Positions 63,856 through 64,000 of a DNA stretch of 64,000 nt are shown piece by piece (the first letter of the stretch is position 1; every line of letters starts with the position of its first letter). Source of the DNA: Acidobacteriota bacterium (GTDB taxonomy: Bacteria; Acidobacteriota; Terriglobia; Acidiferrales; UBA7541); assembly GCA_013289855.1 (NCBI GenBank), contig JABCZD010000003.1, positions 186,001-250,000 on the forward strand. Reading direction: 5' to 3'. The notes beneath the pieces are model-generated. The model was not told where the DNA came from and searched no databases. It was given only the letters and a program-made list of their open reading frames with translations. Made by a program: the position numbers and the translations under genes.

Positions 63856-64000
63856 TCCTTTGCCCGTGCACCCGCCCGAATCTGTGCATTTTTGCGTGGG
63901 TGCCACTCTTGCCCGCGCACTTTTGCCCGGACGCCCCCTCTAACCGTGTGCTCTCGTGCTACTGAATGAGCCGCACCGCCCCAACGTGACTCTACCTCGC

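Larger units (their letters stand above)
63593..64000. other. Non-coding right edge with promoter, inverted repeat and palindrome
   Basis: These 408 bases to the window edge carry no convincing gene. They contain a promoter-like pair, a 21-bp inverted repeat and a dispersed palindrome, listed separately. The region after 63855 has repeated TTTGCCCG/CTTGCCCG-like words; a gene could start beyond the window. Confidence 0.5.

Overview
The window is a 64 kb stretch of a GC-rich bacterial chromosome, most likely from an acidobacterium (Acidobacteriota, Terriglobia-like). This placement is an inference. It rests on the gene repertoire: TonB-C-terminal and TPR proteins, a SpoIIE/RsbU-type phosphatase, a DPP-IV peptidase, a PEP-CTERM protein, the short archaeal/eukaryotic-type prolyl-tRNA synthetase, and many short dispersed palindromes. 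No rRNA, tRNA, CRISPR array, complete insertion sequence or prophage was found. Most of the window is housekeeping and envelope DNA with a few repeat-rich or decaying spots.

Layout. 1-9.3 kb: a truncated Crp/Fnr regulator, a TonB-like protein converging on an ExbB/TolQ proton channel, a frameshifted secreted protein, a DUF433 antitoxin-like gene with DPP-IV, and a PiT phosphate transporter. 9.4-13.2 kb: a relic of a Y-family DNA polymerase behind a promoter buried in a perfect 18-bp inverted repeat, a secreted protein, and a LysR-HAD pair. 13.3-25.6 kb, all leftward: metK, ahcY, tldD, tldE and gltB (SAM cycle, TldD/E protease, glutamate synthase), with an esterase and a HigBA-type toxin-antitoxin pair. 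25.8-36 kb, mixed and repeat-rich: a MOSC-reductase-ferredoxin fusion, a phosphatase, the remnant of a REP-associated transposase inside a cluster of REP units, two frameshifted genes, an M28 peptidase and a PEP-CTERM protein.

35.7-47.2 kb is a leftward envelope block: bifunctional PBP1, two TPR proteins, NfeD protease, slipin, SPOR protein, Lnt, then prfB with its classical programmed +1 frameshift. 47.5-64 kb holds proS, BrnTA, alcohol dehydrogenase, a Phd/VapC pair, glyA, a TPR-TonB protein, DoxX-ChrA, PilZ and a LuxR-type regulator with a degenerate receiver, plus two small membrane proteins under 60 residues.

The most unusual signals are not ordinary genes. (1) There are two palindrome families whose arms differ between copies while base pairing is kept. 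(2) The promoter-operator hairpin stands ahead of the polymerase relic, whose stop codon is supplied by one of the palindromes. (3) Three genes are each broken by one missing C or G, which looks like either systematic sequence error or recent decay. (4) A 21-bp inverted repeat lies at the right edge. Start codons were chosen from Shine-Dalgarno spacing and signal peptides. Functions are assigned from motifs read directly, without database searches.
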